47,249 nt of DNA, from NCBI RefSeq assembly GCF_001570425.1, contig NZ_BCSX01000017.1, forward strand, positions 1 through 47,249, given 5' to 3'. Positions 25,662 to 33,825 of this stretch are shown here, piece by piece. The notes beneath the pieces are model-generated. The model ran no database searches. It had not been told where the DNA came from and worked only from the letters and a program-made list of their open reading frames with translations. This DNA is from Mycolicibacterium brisbanense. GTDB taxonomy: Bacteria > Actinomycetota > Actinomycetes > Mycobacteriales > Mycobacteriaceae. The position numbers and the translations under genes were made by a program. How positions within the stretch are numbered: the stretch's first letter is position 1; each line of letters opens with the position of its first letter.

Positions 25662-26621
25662 ATGAGCGACGCCGAGCGCCCGCAGGACGCCGAACTGCCC
25701 GACCCGCCGGGAGAGCCAGCCGGGGAGGCCGACGTGAAGGAGACGCCGCCCGAGAAGGCCCCCGAGGCCGACAGCGGCACCGACGCGGCGGTCGAGAAGG
25801 GCACCGACGCGGCGGAGGCGCCCGCGCACGAGCAACCCGGGGACCATCACGGGCGGCACGAAATGCCCGACGGCACACCGCGGACCCGGTGGAAGAGCCT
25901 GGCCGTCGCGCAACAAGGCCGGTCGCAGCTGATCTTCGGCGCGCTGGGCCTGCTGCTGTGTGTACTGCTCGGAGCGGCGATCGTCACGCAGGTCCGCCAG
26001 AACGATTCCGGCGATTCGCTGGAAACCGCTCGACCGGCCGACCTGCTGATCCTGCTGGATTCCCTGCAGCAGCGCGAGGCCTCGCTGAGCACCGAGGTGG
26101 CCGACCTGCAGCGCACCCTGCAACAGCTGCAGGCGTCGGGCAGCAGCGACCAGACCGCGATCGAGAACGCCCAGGCCCGGTTGGCTGCGCTGTCGATCCA
26201 GATCGGGACGGTCGCCGCCACCGGACCGGGTGTCACGCTGACCATCGAGGACAACGCACCCGGGGTGGCGGCCGAGACCATGCTCGACGTGATCAACGAA
26301 CTGCGGGCGGCAGGGGCCGAGGCCATCGAGATCCGCGGTGGCGGGGCCGATCAGCAAACCGCCGTCCGTGTCGGCGTCGACACCTGGGTGGTCGGCACGC
26401 CCGGTCAGCTCATCATCGACAACGTCGCCGTGGGGCCGCCGTATTCGGTTCTGGCCATTGGCGATCCACCTACTCTCGCAGCGGCGATGAACATTCCCGG
26501 CGGTGCGATGGACAGTATCAAGCGGGTCGGCGGGACGATGGTGGTACAACAAGCCCAGCGGGTCGACGTAACCGCCTTGCGGCAACCGAAACCACGCCAA
26601 TACGCTCAGCCCGTCAAGTGA
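25662..26621 (+). CDS. DUF881 membrane-anchored protein (second copy)
   Basis: A 319-residue paralogue of the gene at 24381. An acidic, Pro/Ala-rich cytoplasmic region (1-75) precedes one membrane helix (about 90-110), then a coiled coil (LLDSLQQREASLSTEVADLQRTLQQLQ, about 125-155) and the DUF881 domain with TVAATGPGVTLTIEDNAPGV, MLDVINELRAAGAEAIEIRGGGADQQTAVR and YSVLAIGDPPTLAAAMNIPGG. The coiled coils in both DUF881 proteins would let them pair outside the membrane. It starts one base after the small basic protein gene. Function unknown. Confidence 0.9.
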   Translation: MSDAERPQDAELPDPPGEPAGEADVKETPPEKAPEADSGTDAAVEKGTDAAEAPAHEQPGDHHGRHEMPDGTPRTRWKSLAVAQQGRSQLIFGALGLLLCVLLGAAIVTQVRQNDSGDSLETARPADLLILLDSLQQREASLSTEVADLQRTLQQLQASGSSDQTAIENAQARLAALSIQIGTVAATGPGVTLTIEDNAPGVAAETMLDVINELRAAGAEAIEIRGGGADQQTAVRVGVDTWVVGTPGQLIIDNVAVGPPYSVLAIGDPPTLAAAMNIPGGAMDSIKRVGGTMVVQQAQRVDVTALRQPKPRQYAQPVK

Positions 26622-26656
26622 GTCCGACCGATCCGACCTGACAATCAAGGAGCGCC

Positions 26657-27052
26657 GTGAGCGATATCCCAGCCGACCTGTACTACACGTCCGAGCACGA
26701 GTGGGTGCAGCGCACCGGTGATGACACGGTACGCGTGGGTATCACCGACTATGCCCAGTCGGCGCTGGGCGACGTGGTGTTCGTGCAGCTGCCGGACGTC
26801 GGCACCGACCTGAGCGCTGGTGACTCGTTCGGGGAAGTGGAATCGACCAAGTCGGTTTCCGACCTGTATGCGCCGGTCACGGCGAAAGTTGTTGCTGTCA
26901 ATGGTGATCTGGAGGGCAACCCACAGCTGGTCAACTCCGACCCGTACGGTGAGGGATGGCTGGTGGACCTGCAGCTGGAGTCGGGCGTCCTCGCGGACGT
27001 GCTGACCGACCTGCTCGATGCGGACGGCTACCGCGCCGTCGCGTCGGAGTAA
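26657..27052 (+). CDS. gcvH: Glycine cleavage system H protein
   Basis: The 131-residue lipoyl carrier shuttles the aminomethyl group of glycine between the P, T and L proteins. The lipoylated lysine is Lys65 in GEVESTKSVSDLYAPV, and YYTSEHEWVQ near the N-terminus is the family start. GTG 26657 follows AAGGAG. It lies 35 bases after the DUF881 gene and 3.3 kb from gcvP, with regulators in between, so the two are not in one operon; only gcvP has the riboswitch. Confidence 0.96.
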   Translation: MSDIPADLYYTSEHEWVQRTGDDTVRVGITDYAQSALGDVVFVQLPDVGTDLSAGDSFGEVESTKSVSDLYAPVTAKVVAVNGDLEGNPQLVNSDPYGEGWLVDLQLESGVLADVLTDLLDADGYRAVASE

Positions 27053-27229
27053 CGAGTTGTTAGGGTTTGCAGCGACCTGTTCGACCGTACGCAGCGCACA
27101 GATTTCCACCGCATCAGATCCGGCAGTGGTGGACACAACAAGGCCCGTTGCGCGGTACGGTCAACGTGAGACCGACGACGGCTGGGGGCCCCGCCGGGCA
27201 ACGCCACAGCAGCCAGTGAGGAGCAGCGG

Positions 27230-27712
27230 GTGACGGACAAAAACAGCAATGTGGGGGCCGACCAGACGTCTGACGAAGTCACGGTGGAGACGACATCCGT
27301 CTTCCGTGCGGACTTCCTCAACGAGCTGGACGCGCCCGCGACGACGAGTGCCGAGGGCACCGTCTCGGGGGTTGAGGGACTTCCCTCGGGTTCGGCGTTG
27401 CTTGTCGTCAAACGCGGGCCGAATGCGGGCTCGCGGTTCCTTCTGGACCAGCCGACCACGTCGGCAGGCCGGCACCCGGACAGCGACATCTTCCTCGATG
27501 ACGTGACCGTGAGCCGTCGCCATGCCGAGTTCCGCCTGGAGGGCGCCGAGTTCCAGGTTGTCGACGTCGGCAGCCTCAACGGCACCTACGTCAACCGTGA
27601 GCCGGTTGACTCCGCGGTGCTGTCCAACGGCGACGAGGTCCAGATCGGCAAGTTCCGCCTGGTGTTCCTGACCGGCCCCAGGTCCGACGACGACAGCAGC
27701 TCGTCCAGCTAG
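27230..27712 (+). CDS. garA: FHA-domain metabolic regulator GarA
   Basis: GarA binds and inhibits 2-oxoglutarate decarboxylase, and modulates glutamate dehydrogenase and glutamate synthase; phosphorylation by PknG or PknB near the N-terminus makes it fold onto its own FHA domain and let go. The 160-residue product has the phospho-acceptor motif TVETTSVF (Thr21, Thr22) and an FHA domain at about 55-150 with GRHPDSDIFLDD, SRRHAEF and GSLNGTYVN, the residues that bind phosphothreonine. The GTG follows GAGGAG. A 177-base gap upstream, with no gene visible, separates it from gcvH and presumably holds its promoter. The stop codon starts the repeat array. Confidence 0.96.
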   Translation: MTDKNSNVGADQTSDEVTVETTSVFRADFLNELDAPATTSAEGTVSGVEGLPSGSALLVVKRGPNAGSRFLLDQPTTSAGRHPDSDIFLDDVTVSRRHAEFRLEGAEFQVVDVGSLNGTYVNREPVDSAVLSNGDEVQIGKFRLVFLTGPRSDDDSSSSS

Positions 27713-27807
27713 CGATGAGCGCTCGCGGGACAAGCCGATGACTGCGATGAGCGCTGGCGGGACAAGCCGATGACTGCGATGAGCGCTCGCGCGAAGAGCC
27801 GATGAGT
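27712..27807 (+). repeat. Three tandem 32-bp repeats between garA and ftsR
   Basis: Units at 27712-27743, 27744-27775 and 27776-27807. Each begins GCGATGAGCGCT and carries GCCGATGA near its end. Copies 1 and 2 differ at one base; copy 3 differs by several (GCGCGAAGAG instead of GCGGGACAAG, and GAGT at the end instead of GACT). There are no spacers. The array starts with the last base of the garA stop codon and the start codon of ftsR lies within copy 3. A related single copy occurs at 15944-15979. Confidence 0.9.
27715..27805 (+). other. Chain of three ATGA-linked mini-ORFs
   Basis: Reading the repeats in frame gives MSARGTSR (27715-27741), [11 protein letters not shown] (27738-27773) and [11 protein letters not shown] (27770-27805). 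Each stop overlaps the next start as ATGA, and the last overlaps the ftsR ATG at 27802 the same way. The first ATG is two bases after the garA stop. None of these starts, nor that of ftsR, has a strong ribosome site, so ribosomes ending garA could be handed down the chain by termination-reinitiation. The reading of the sequence is direct; the handing-down is inference. Confidence 0.6.
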
Positions 27808-28536
27808 CAGCCTGACCGACCTGCACTGGCCGGAATGTCGATCGGTGCTGTCCTGGATCTGCTCCGCGGTGACTTTCCGGATGTGACCATCTCGAAAATC
27901 CGGTTCCTGGAAGCCGAGGGGTTGGTCACACCGGAACGCACCGCGTCGGGTTATCGGCGTTTCACCGCGTACGACTGTGCGCGGCTGCGGTTCATCCTCA
28001 CCGCCCAGCGGGATCAGTACCTGCCGTTGAAGGTGATCAAGGCGCAGTTGGACGCCCAACCCGACGGTGAGCTGCCACAGAGCGGATCCGCCTACGGTGT
28101 ACCGCGTTTGGTGGCCGTGGAACAGGCCGACGGAGCTGCCGCGGCATCCGCGGTGGCACCGACTCAGGTGCGGCTGTCCCGGGAGGACGTACTGGCCCGG
28201 TCAGGCGTCGAGGACGCGATGCTGAGCGCGTTGGTCAAGTACGGCGTGATCACCACCGGGCCGGGCGGATTCTTCGACGAACATTCGGTTGTCATCGCGC
28301 AGTGCGCCGGGGCGCTCGCCGATTACGGCGTAGAGCCCCGGCATCTGCGCGCATTCCGATCAGCCGCCGACCGGCAGTCGGACCTGATCGCCCAGATCGC
28401 CGGACCGGTGGTCAAGGCCGACAAGGCCGGGGCCAGGGACCGCGCCGACGACCTTGCGCGGGAGGTGGCCGCGCTCGCGATCACCCTGCACACGTCGTTG
28501 ATCAAGTCGGCGGTGCGGGACGTTCTCGACCGCTGA
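27802..28536 (+). CDS. ftsR: MerR-family regulator FtsR (Rv1828-type)
   Basis: A 244-residue MerR-type activator. [55 protein letters not shown] (about 12-67) is the winged-helix DNA-binding domain; the C-terminal half (about 110-244) is an alpha-helical domain specific to this group and has no metal-binding cysteines. The Corynebacterium homologue FtsR activates ftsZ, and Rv1828 is the tuberculosis counterpart. The ATG lies inside the third 32-bp repeat, with only a weak ribosome site (GAAGAG), so its translation probably depends on garA or on the mini-ORF chain. Confidence 0.9.
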   Translation: MSQPDRPALAGMSIGAVLDLLRGDFPDVTISKIRFLEAEGLVTPERTASGYRRFTAYDCARLRFILTAQRDQYLPLKVIKAQLDAQPDGELPQSGSAYGVPRLVAVEQADGAAAASAVAPTQVRLSREDVLARSGVEDAMLSALVKYGVITTGPGGFFDEHSVVIAQCAGALADYGVEPRHLRAFRSAADRQSDLIAQIAGPVVKADKAGARDRADDLAREVAALAITLHTSLIKSAVRDVLDR

Positions 28537-28651
28537 GGATTAGACTTGGCGTTGAGGCCATTTCGCTTCCGGGTCGATGCACCTGGAGACGAGTCGGCTA
28601 CAGACGGTTATGAACGACGTGGCAGCACAGCGGTGCGGAGGGTAGGCACAG

Positions 28652-29146
28652 ATGGCTGAGGTTCGGGTAGTCGGCATTCGCGTGGAACAGCCGCAGAACC
28701 AGCCGGTGTTGCTGCTCCGCGAGTCCAACGGCGACCGCTACCTGCCGATCTGGATCGGGCAGTCGGAAGCCGCCGCCATCGTGCTGGAGCAGCAAGGGGT
28801 CGAGCCGGCCCGCCCGCTGACACATGATCTGATCCGAGATCTCATTGCCGCGCTTGGGCATTCACTCAAAGAGGTGCGGATCGTCGACCTGCAGGAAGGC
28901 ACCTTCTACGCCGACCTGATCTTCGACCGCGACATCACGGTGTCAGCTCGGCCGTCTGATTCGGTGGCCATTGCCCTGCGGGTCGGGGTTCCGATCTACG
29001 TGGAGGAAGCGGTGCTGGCCGAGGCCGGGCTGTTGATCCCCGATGAGAACGACGAGGAAGCCGCAGGCACCGTCCGTGAGGACGAGGTGGAGAAATTCAA
29101 AGAGTTCCTCGACAGCGTGTCGCCCGACGATTTCAAGGCCACGTGA
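28652..29146 (+). CDS. Bifunctional nuclease-family protein (DUF151)
   Basis: A 164-residue protein whose first 130 residues form a BFN/DUF151 domain: EVRVVGIRVEQPQNQPVLLLRE, YLPIWIGQSEAAAIVLEQQG, RPLTHDLIRDLI, and ARPSDSVAIALRVGVPIYVEE. Plant members cut RNA and DNA; the bacterial ones are poorly studied. The last 35 residues are acidic. GGAGGG precedes the ATG. The 115 bases upstream contain TAGACT at 28541-28546, a possible -10. The order MerR-DUF151-MerR is conserved in mycobacteria. Confidence 0.92.
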   Translation: MAEVRVVGIRVEQPQNQPVLLLRESNGDRYLPIWIGQSEAAAIVLEQQGVEPARPLTHDLIRDLIAALGHSLKEVRIVDLQEGTFYADLIFDRDITVSARPSDSVAIALRVGVPIYVEEAVLAEAGLLIPDENDEEAAGTVREDEVEKFKEFLDSVSPDDFKAT

Positions 29147-29373
29147 CCGGCTGCCGCAGGTCACGGATGCGTCTCAACTGACGCACCAGGTGTCGACACG
29201 CGGTGTGGGTGTCATCCAAGTCCGTTTTGGGCAGCCATACTTTGAGGGCGACGAGCAGTCAGGGCTCGGCGGGAAGCGTATGCTCGACACATTCGGGCTC
29301 GCAGCAAACCCGCTGCGGTGCAGGTCACGGCAGCGGATGAGGTAGGCGGGTTCGATCGGCGAGAGGATTCACA

Positions 29374-29994
29374 GTGGGTGACACGCCACGACAGGGAGAG
29401 TTGGATCTGACCACGGGAAGCGGGGTTGAACCGCCCGTTCGGCCGGCCAGCGAGCCCGTTCAGGGTGGGTTGTTCCCCGACGATTCTGTACCGGACGAAC
29501 TGGTCGGTTACCGCGGTCCGAGTGCGTGCCAGATCGCAGGCATCACCTATCGGCAGCTGGACTACTGGGCCCGCACCTCGCTGGTGGTGCCCTCCATCCG
29601 CGGCGCGGCCGGTTCCGGCAGCCAGCGGTTGTACTCGTTCAAGGACATCCTGGTCCTCAAGATCGTCAAGCGACTGCTCGACACGGGCATCTCGTTGCAC
29701 AACATCCGGGTGGCCGTGGACCACTTGCGCCAGCGCGGCGTTCAGGATCTGGCCAACATCACGCTGTTCTCCGACGGCACCACCGTCTACGAGTGCACCT
29801 CGGCCGAAGAGGTGGTCGACCTGCTGCAGGGCGGTCAGGGCGTGTTCGGTATCGCGGTGTCGGGCGCCATGCGCGAACTCACCGGTGCCATCGCCGACTT
29901 CCCGGGTGAGCGTGCCGACGGCGGTGAGTCCATCGCCGCACCCGAGGACGAACTGGCCTCGCGCCGCAAGAGCCGCGACCGCAAGATCGGCTGA
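29374..29994 (+). CDS. resR: MerR-family regulator, Rv1830 (ResR) type
   Basis: A 206-residue regulator. After a Pro/Gly-rich N-terminus (1-42), GYRGPSACQIAGITYRQLDYWARTSLVVPSIRGAAGSGSQRLYSFKDILVLKIVKRLLDTG (about 45-105) is the MerR DNA-binding domain, followed by a short effector or dimer region with VYECTSAEEVVDLLQGGQGVFGIAVS. Orthologues of Rv1830 have been linked to recovery from antibiotics in M. tuberculosis and to cell growth control. GTG 29374 follows AGAGG. The 227 bases upstream hold no gene; TATGCT at 29279-29284 is a candidate -10. The symbol rests on synteny and sequence pattern. Confidence 0.88.
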   Translation: MGDTPRQGELDLTTGSGVEPPVRPASEPVQGGLFPDDSVPDELVGYRGPSACQIAGITYRQLDYWARTSLVVPSIRGAAGSGSQRLYSFKDILVLKIVKRLLDTGISLHNIRVAVDHLRQRGVQDLANITLFSDGTTVYECTSAEEVVDLLQGGQGVFGIAVSGAMRELTGAIADFPGERADGGESIAAPEDELASRRKSRDRKIG

Positions 29995-30082
29995 CGCGCC
30001 TCGTCGCCGCCGCCCGCCGAGTGCGCGCGGCGTGTTCGCCGGTGCCGATAGCGGCCGGTAGAATCGGCTGCGCATCGCCCTT

Positions 30083-30278
30083 GTGCGGGAGAGTTTCGTG
30101 GCCGCCAGCTACGGACGCCGAAGGAGCAACACCTCTCCGTCAACCTCTCAGGCACCCAGGACCGCACGGGCCCCGATGCCTCTGGAAAGCGGCGCTCCGC
30201 GCGAGCGCCCGCCCATGGGGAAAGACGCCCGTTGGCGTCGAATCTCTCAGGCGCCCGGGACCGGGTTGACGACAGAGG
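30083..30278 (+). ncRNA. Tandem glycine riboswitch upstream of gcvP
   Basis: Two glycine aptamers in series. Aptamer 1 (30083-30167) is closed by GTGCGG pairing with CCGCAC and contains the conserved CGCCGAAGGAGCAA and CTCTCAGGC. Aptamer 2 (30179-30278) is closed by CCTCT pairing with AGAGG and contains ATCTCTCAGGCGCCC. The linker between them is eleven bases. Such tandem elements switch on glycine-cleavage genes when glycine binds. The 79 bases from the second aptamer to the gcvP start are the expression platform; GCCAC/GTGGC (about 30313-30334) can form a hairpin there, but no clear terminator with a T tract is seen, so control may act on translation. Confidence 0.93.
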
Positions 30279-30357
30279 GAGAGGGGAGCGCAGCACGTCT
30301 TTCGACGGGGCTGCCACCTCGACCCACCGTGGCGGGGCCGCAATGAGGGAGCCTTGG

Positions 30358-33240
30358 GTGTCCGATCAGCAGCAAGCACGTTTCGTCGACCGGCACATCG
30401 GGCCGGACTCCGCCGCCGTCAGCACGATGCTCGACGTGATCGGTGTCGCGTCGCTCGACGACCTCGCTGCCAAGGCACTGCCCGCAGGCATTCTCGACGG
30501 ACTCGCCGCCGACGGCCGTGCACCCGGCCTGGACCGCCTGCCCCCCGCCGCCACCGAGGATGAGGCGCTGGCCGAGCTGCGGGCGCTGGCCGACACCAAC
30601 ACTGTCGCGACATCGATGATCGGGCAGGGTTACTTCGACACGCTGACCCCACCGGTCTTGCGGCGCAACATTCTTGAGAATCCGGCGTGGTACACGGCCT
30701 ACACGCCCTACCAGCCCGAGATCAGCCAGGGTCGCCTGGAGGCGCTGCTGAACTTCCAGACCATGATCTGCGATCTCACCGGACTCGAGGTGGCCAACGC
30801 CTCCATGCTCGATGAGGCCACCGCGGCCGCCGAGGCGATGACGCTCATGCACCGCGCCGTCAGAGGGCCGGCCAACCGGCTGGCCGTCGACACCGACATC
30901 TACGCGCAGACGGCGGCGGTGCTGGCGACCCGTGCGGAGCCACTCGGCATCGAGATCGTCCGTGCCGACCTGACCCAGGGTCTGCCCGACGGCGACTTCT
31001 TCGGGGCGATCGTGCAGATGCCGGCTGCCAGCGGCCGGATCGTGGATTGGACCAGCCTGGTGTCGCAGTGCCACGAGCGTGGGGCACTGGTCGCGGTCGG
31101 AGCCGATCTGCTGGCGCTGACCCTCATCACCTCGCCCGGCGACGTCGGTGCTGACGTGGCCTTCGGGACCAGCCAACGGTTCGGCGTGCCAATGGGATTC
31201 GGCGGCCCGCACGCCGGATACCTGGCGGTGCACGCCAAGCACGCCCGCCAGCTGCCGGGCCGCCTGGTCGGGGTCTCCGTCGACGCCGATGGGGCACCGG
31301 CGTACCGGCTGGCACTGCAGACCCGTGAACAGCACATCCGCCGCGACAAGGCCACCAGCAACATCTGCACCGCTCAGGTGCTGCTGGCCGTGATGGCGGC
31401 CATGTACGCCAGCTATCACGGTGCCGACGGGCTGACCGCCATTGCGCGCCGCGTGCACGGCCACGCCGACGCGATCGCTGCGGCGCTCGGCGACGCGCTG
31501 GTGCACGACACATACTTCGACACCGTGCTGGCCCGCGTGCCGGGCCGCGCCGACGACGTCGTCGCCGCAGCCAAGGCCAGGGGAATCAACCTGTGGCGGG
31601 TCGACGCCGACCACGTCTCGGTGTCCTGCGACGAGGCCACCACCGACGCCCACGTGGCCGCGGTGCTCGAGGCGTTCGGTGTTCGCGCCGCCGAGCCGAG
31701 CTCGACAGAACCCGATGTGCTCCTCGCGTCCGCAGATATCGCCACGCGCACCTCCGAGTTCCTCACCCACCCCGCATTCAGCCGGTACCGCACCGAGACC
31801 GAGATGATGCGCTACCTGCGGTCGTTGGCCGACAAGGACCTGGCTTTGGACCGCACGATGATCCCGCTGGGTTCGTGCACCATGAAGCTCAACGCCGCGG
31901 CTGAGATGGAGCCGATCACCTGGCCGGAGTTCGCCCGCCAGCATCCCTTCGCGCCCGCGTCGGACACTCCGGGACTGCGCAGGCTCATCGCCGATCTGCA
32001 GGACTGGCTGACCGCGATCACGGGCTACGACGAGGTGTCGCTGCAACCCAACGCGGGTTCGCAGGGGGAGTACGCCGGCCTGTTGGCGATCAAGGCCTAC
32101 CACGTGGCACACGGTCAGGCCGCCCGTGACATCTGCCTGATCCCATCGAGCGCACACGGCACCAACGCCGCGTCGGCCGCGCTCGCCGGCATGCGGGTGG
32201 TCGTGGTGGCGTGCCGGCCCAACGGTGACGTCGATCTGGACGATCTGCGCGCCAAGGTCGCCGAGCACGCCGATCGCATTGCGGCACTGATGATCACCTA
32301 CCCCTCCACCCATGGGGTGTACGAGCACGACATCGCCGAGATCTGCGCCGCCGTGCACGACAACGGCGGTCAGGTCTACGTCGACGGGGCCAACCTCAAC
32401 GCCCTGGTCGGGCTGGCCCGGCCGGGCCGGTTCGGCGGCGACGTCAGCCATCTGAACCTGCACAAGACGTTCTGCATCCCGCACGGTGGTGGCGGCCCGG
32501 GCGTCGGGCCGGTCGCGGTGCGGTCGCACCTGGCGCCCTACCTGCCGGGGCACCCGCTCGCCGACGAATTGGCCGACGACGCTCAGGCCGATGGGGCCGC
32601 GCGGCCCGTCGTGTCGGCGGCACCGTACGGCTCGGCCTCGATCCTGCCGATCACCTGGGCCTACATCCGGATGATGGGCGCAGACGGGCTGCGCGCGGCA
32701 TCGCTCACGGCCATCGCGTCGGCCAACTACATCGCACGCCGGCTCGACGAGTATTACCCGGTGCTCTACACCGGTGAGAACGGCATGGTCGCCCACGAGT
32801 GCATCCTGGATCTGCGCGCGATCACCAAGGACACCGGTGTCACGGTCGACGATGTGGCAAAACGCTTGGCCGACTACGGGTTCCACGCTCCGACCATGAG
32901 CTTCCCGGTGGCGGGCACGCTGATGGTGGAGCCTACCGAAAGCGAGAGCCTGGCCGAGGTCGATGCGTTCTGCGACGCGATGATCGCCATCCGCGCCGAG
33001 ATCGACCGCGTCGGCTCGGGCGAGTGGTCGGTGGACGACAACCCGCTGCGGGGTGCGCCGCACACGGCCGAATGCCTGCTGGTGGCCGAGTGGGACCATC
33101 CGTACACGCGCGAGCAGGCCGCCTACCCGCTGGGCAAGGGTTTCCGGCCGAAGGTCTGGCCGCCGGTGCGCCGCATCGACGGCGCGTACGGCGACCGCAA
33201 CCTCGTGTGCTCGTGCCCGCCGGTAGAGGCGTTCGCCTAG
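30358..33240 (+). CDS. gcvP: Glycine dehydrogenase (decarboxylating), P protein
   Basis: The PLP enzyme that decarboxylates glycine and loads the remainder onto the lipoyl arm of GcvH. The 960-residue fused (alpha plus beta) form begins at GTG 30358 ([16 protein letters not shown]), preceded by GAGGGAG; an ATG 15 bases upstream is an alternative. The PLP lysine is Lys703 in [47 protein letters not shown] and [11 protein letters not shown] are further family landmarks. It is expressed under the tandem glycine riboswitch and ends in a strong hairpin at 33250. Confidence 0.97.
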   Translation: MSDQQQARFVDRHIGPDSAAVSTMLDVIGVASLDDLAAKALPAGILDGLAADGRAPGLDRLPPAATEDEALAELRALADTNTVATSMIGQGYFDTLTPPVLRRNILENPAWYTAYTPYQPEISQGRLEALLNFQTMICDLTGLEVANASMLDEATAAAEAMTLMHRAVRGPANRLAVDTDIYAQTAAVLATRAEPLGIEIVRADLTQGLPDGDFFGAIVQMPAASGRIVDWTSLVSQCHERGALVAVGADLLALTLITSPGDVGADVAFGTSQRFGVPMGFGGPHAGYLAVHAKHARQLPGRLVGVSVDADGAPAYRLALQTREQHIRRDKATSNICTAQVLLAVMAAMYASYHGADGLTAIARRVHGHADAIAAALGDALVHDTYFDTVLARVPGRADDVVAAAKARGINLWRVDADHVSVSCDEATTDAHVAAVLEAFGVRAAEPSSTEPDVLLASADIATRTSEFLTHPAFSRYRTETEMMRYLRSLADKDLALDRTMIPLGSCTMKLNAAAEMEPITWPEFARQHPFAPASDTPGLRRLIADLQDWLTAITGYDEVSLQPNAGSQGEYAGLLAIKAYHVAHGQAARDICLIPSSAHGTNAASAALAGMRVVVVACRPNGDVDLDDLRAKVAEHADRIAALMITYPSTHGVYEHDIAEICAAVHDNGGQVYVDGANLNALVGLARPGRFGGDVSHLNLHKTFCIPHGGGGPGVGPVAVRSHLAPYLPGHPLADELADDAQADGAARPVVSAAPYGSASILPITWAYIRMMGADGLRAASLTAIASANYIARRLDEYYPVLYTGENGMVAHECILDLRAITKDTGVTVDDVAKRLADYGFHAPTMSFPVAGTLMVEPTESESLAEVDAFCDAMIAIRAEIDRVGSGEWSVDDNPLRGAPHTAECLLVAEWDHPYTREQAAYPLGKGFRPKVWPPVRRIDGAYGDRNLVCSCPPVEAFA

Positions 33241-33249
33241 GCGACGGGG

Positions 33250-33276
33250 ACCGCTGCGCAGTTACTGCGCAGCGGT
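33250..33276. terminator. Perfect 12-bp hairpin between convergent genes
   Basis: ACCGCTGCGCAG, loop TTA, CTGCGCAGCGGT. It follows the gcvP stop by nine bases and overlaps the end of the opposing lipoprotein gene, whose TAA stop codon is exactly the three-base loop. No long T tract is present, as is common for mycobacterial terminators. It can serve both strands. Confidence 0.8.
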
Positions 33277-33825
33277 GCGCTGCCAGTCGATGGTGTTGCC
33301 GCGGCCGACGTAGCTCAGTTGGATGCTGGTGTCGGTGACCTTGAGCGGCACGTAGACCAGATCGAGATTGCCGGAGTCGGCGATCCAATGCAGCCACAGC
33401 ACACAGGAATTCGGCGCAGAGGACGGCCTGCTGGGCTTGGCGGGCGTGGCGTCCCACGGCGTGAACTGCCAGGTGCCGAATTCCTTCTTACCGTCGGTAT
33501 TCGATTCCAGCGATCCGTGCGGGGACAGGGTCGTGACGGTGGGGTCGCCCGATTCCTGCCACGATCCGATGAACTGCTCGACCTTGAACTCCGCGCCCGG
33601 GCATTCCTCGTCGGGTGACACGTCGGGACGCACCGTGGTGGTCGCGACGGCCGTCGCCTCCGGAGCGGACTGCACCACCACCGTGCGGGGCGCCGTCGAC
33701 ACCGCCTCGGTGGTGGCCGAGGCCGCCGGTTGCGACTGCTGCGACGTCGAGGTGCCGCATGCGGCGACACCGACGGCCAGAGCCGGAACAGCGCACAGCA
33801 CAGCAAGTTTCGAAGAGATCGTCAT
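33262..33825 (-). CDS. Lipoprotein coupled to the GH19-domain gene
   Basis: A 187-residue predicted lipoprotein. The ATG at 33825 gives a signal peptide with the lipobox VAAC (Cys23), so the mature protein would be lipid-anchored outside the membrane. A Ser/Thr/Ala-rich linker (24-70) leads to a domain (about 75-185) with alternating hydrophobic strands, FIGSWQESGDPTVTTLSPHG, FGTWQFTPW, CVLWLHW and VYVPLKVTDTSIQLSYVG, that looks like a small beta-barrel of the lipocalin or lysozyme-inhibitor kind; Cys75 and Cys141 may pair. Its start overlaps the stop of the hydrolase gene by four bases. I do not recognise the family; that it guards the cell against the coupled hydrolase is a hypothesis. Confidence 0.8.
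   Translation of the reverse strand: MTISSKLAVLCAVPALAVGVAACGTSTSQQSQPAASATTEAVSTAPRTVVVQSAPEATAVATTTVRPDVSPDEECPGAEFKVEQFIGSWQESGDPTVTTLSPHGSLESNTDGKKEFGTWQFTPWDATPAKPSRPSSAPNSCVLWLHWIADSGNLDLVYVPLKVTDTSIQLSYVGRGNTIDWQRTAAQ

Noticed and set aside
27712..27807. Three short direct repeats as a CRISPR array
   Set aside because: The units are contiguous with no spacers, they code in frame with overlapping starts and stops, and no cas gene is in the window.
30247..33099. A 950-codon minus-strand frame across gcvP
   Set aside because: It is the reverse of a complete, motif-rich gcvP gene and shows no recognisable family; length alone is not evidence in DNA of this base composition.
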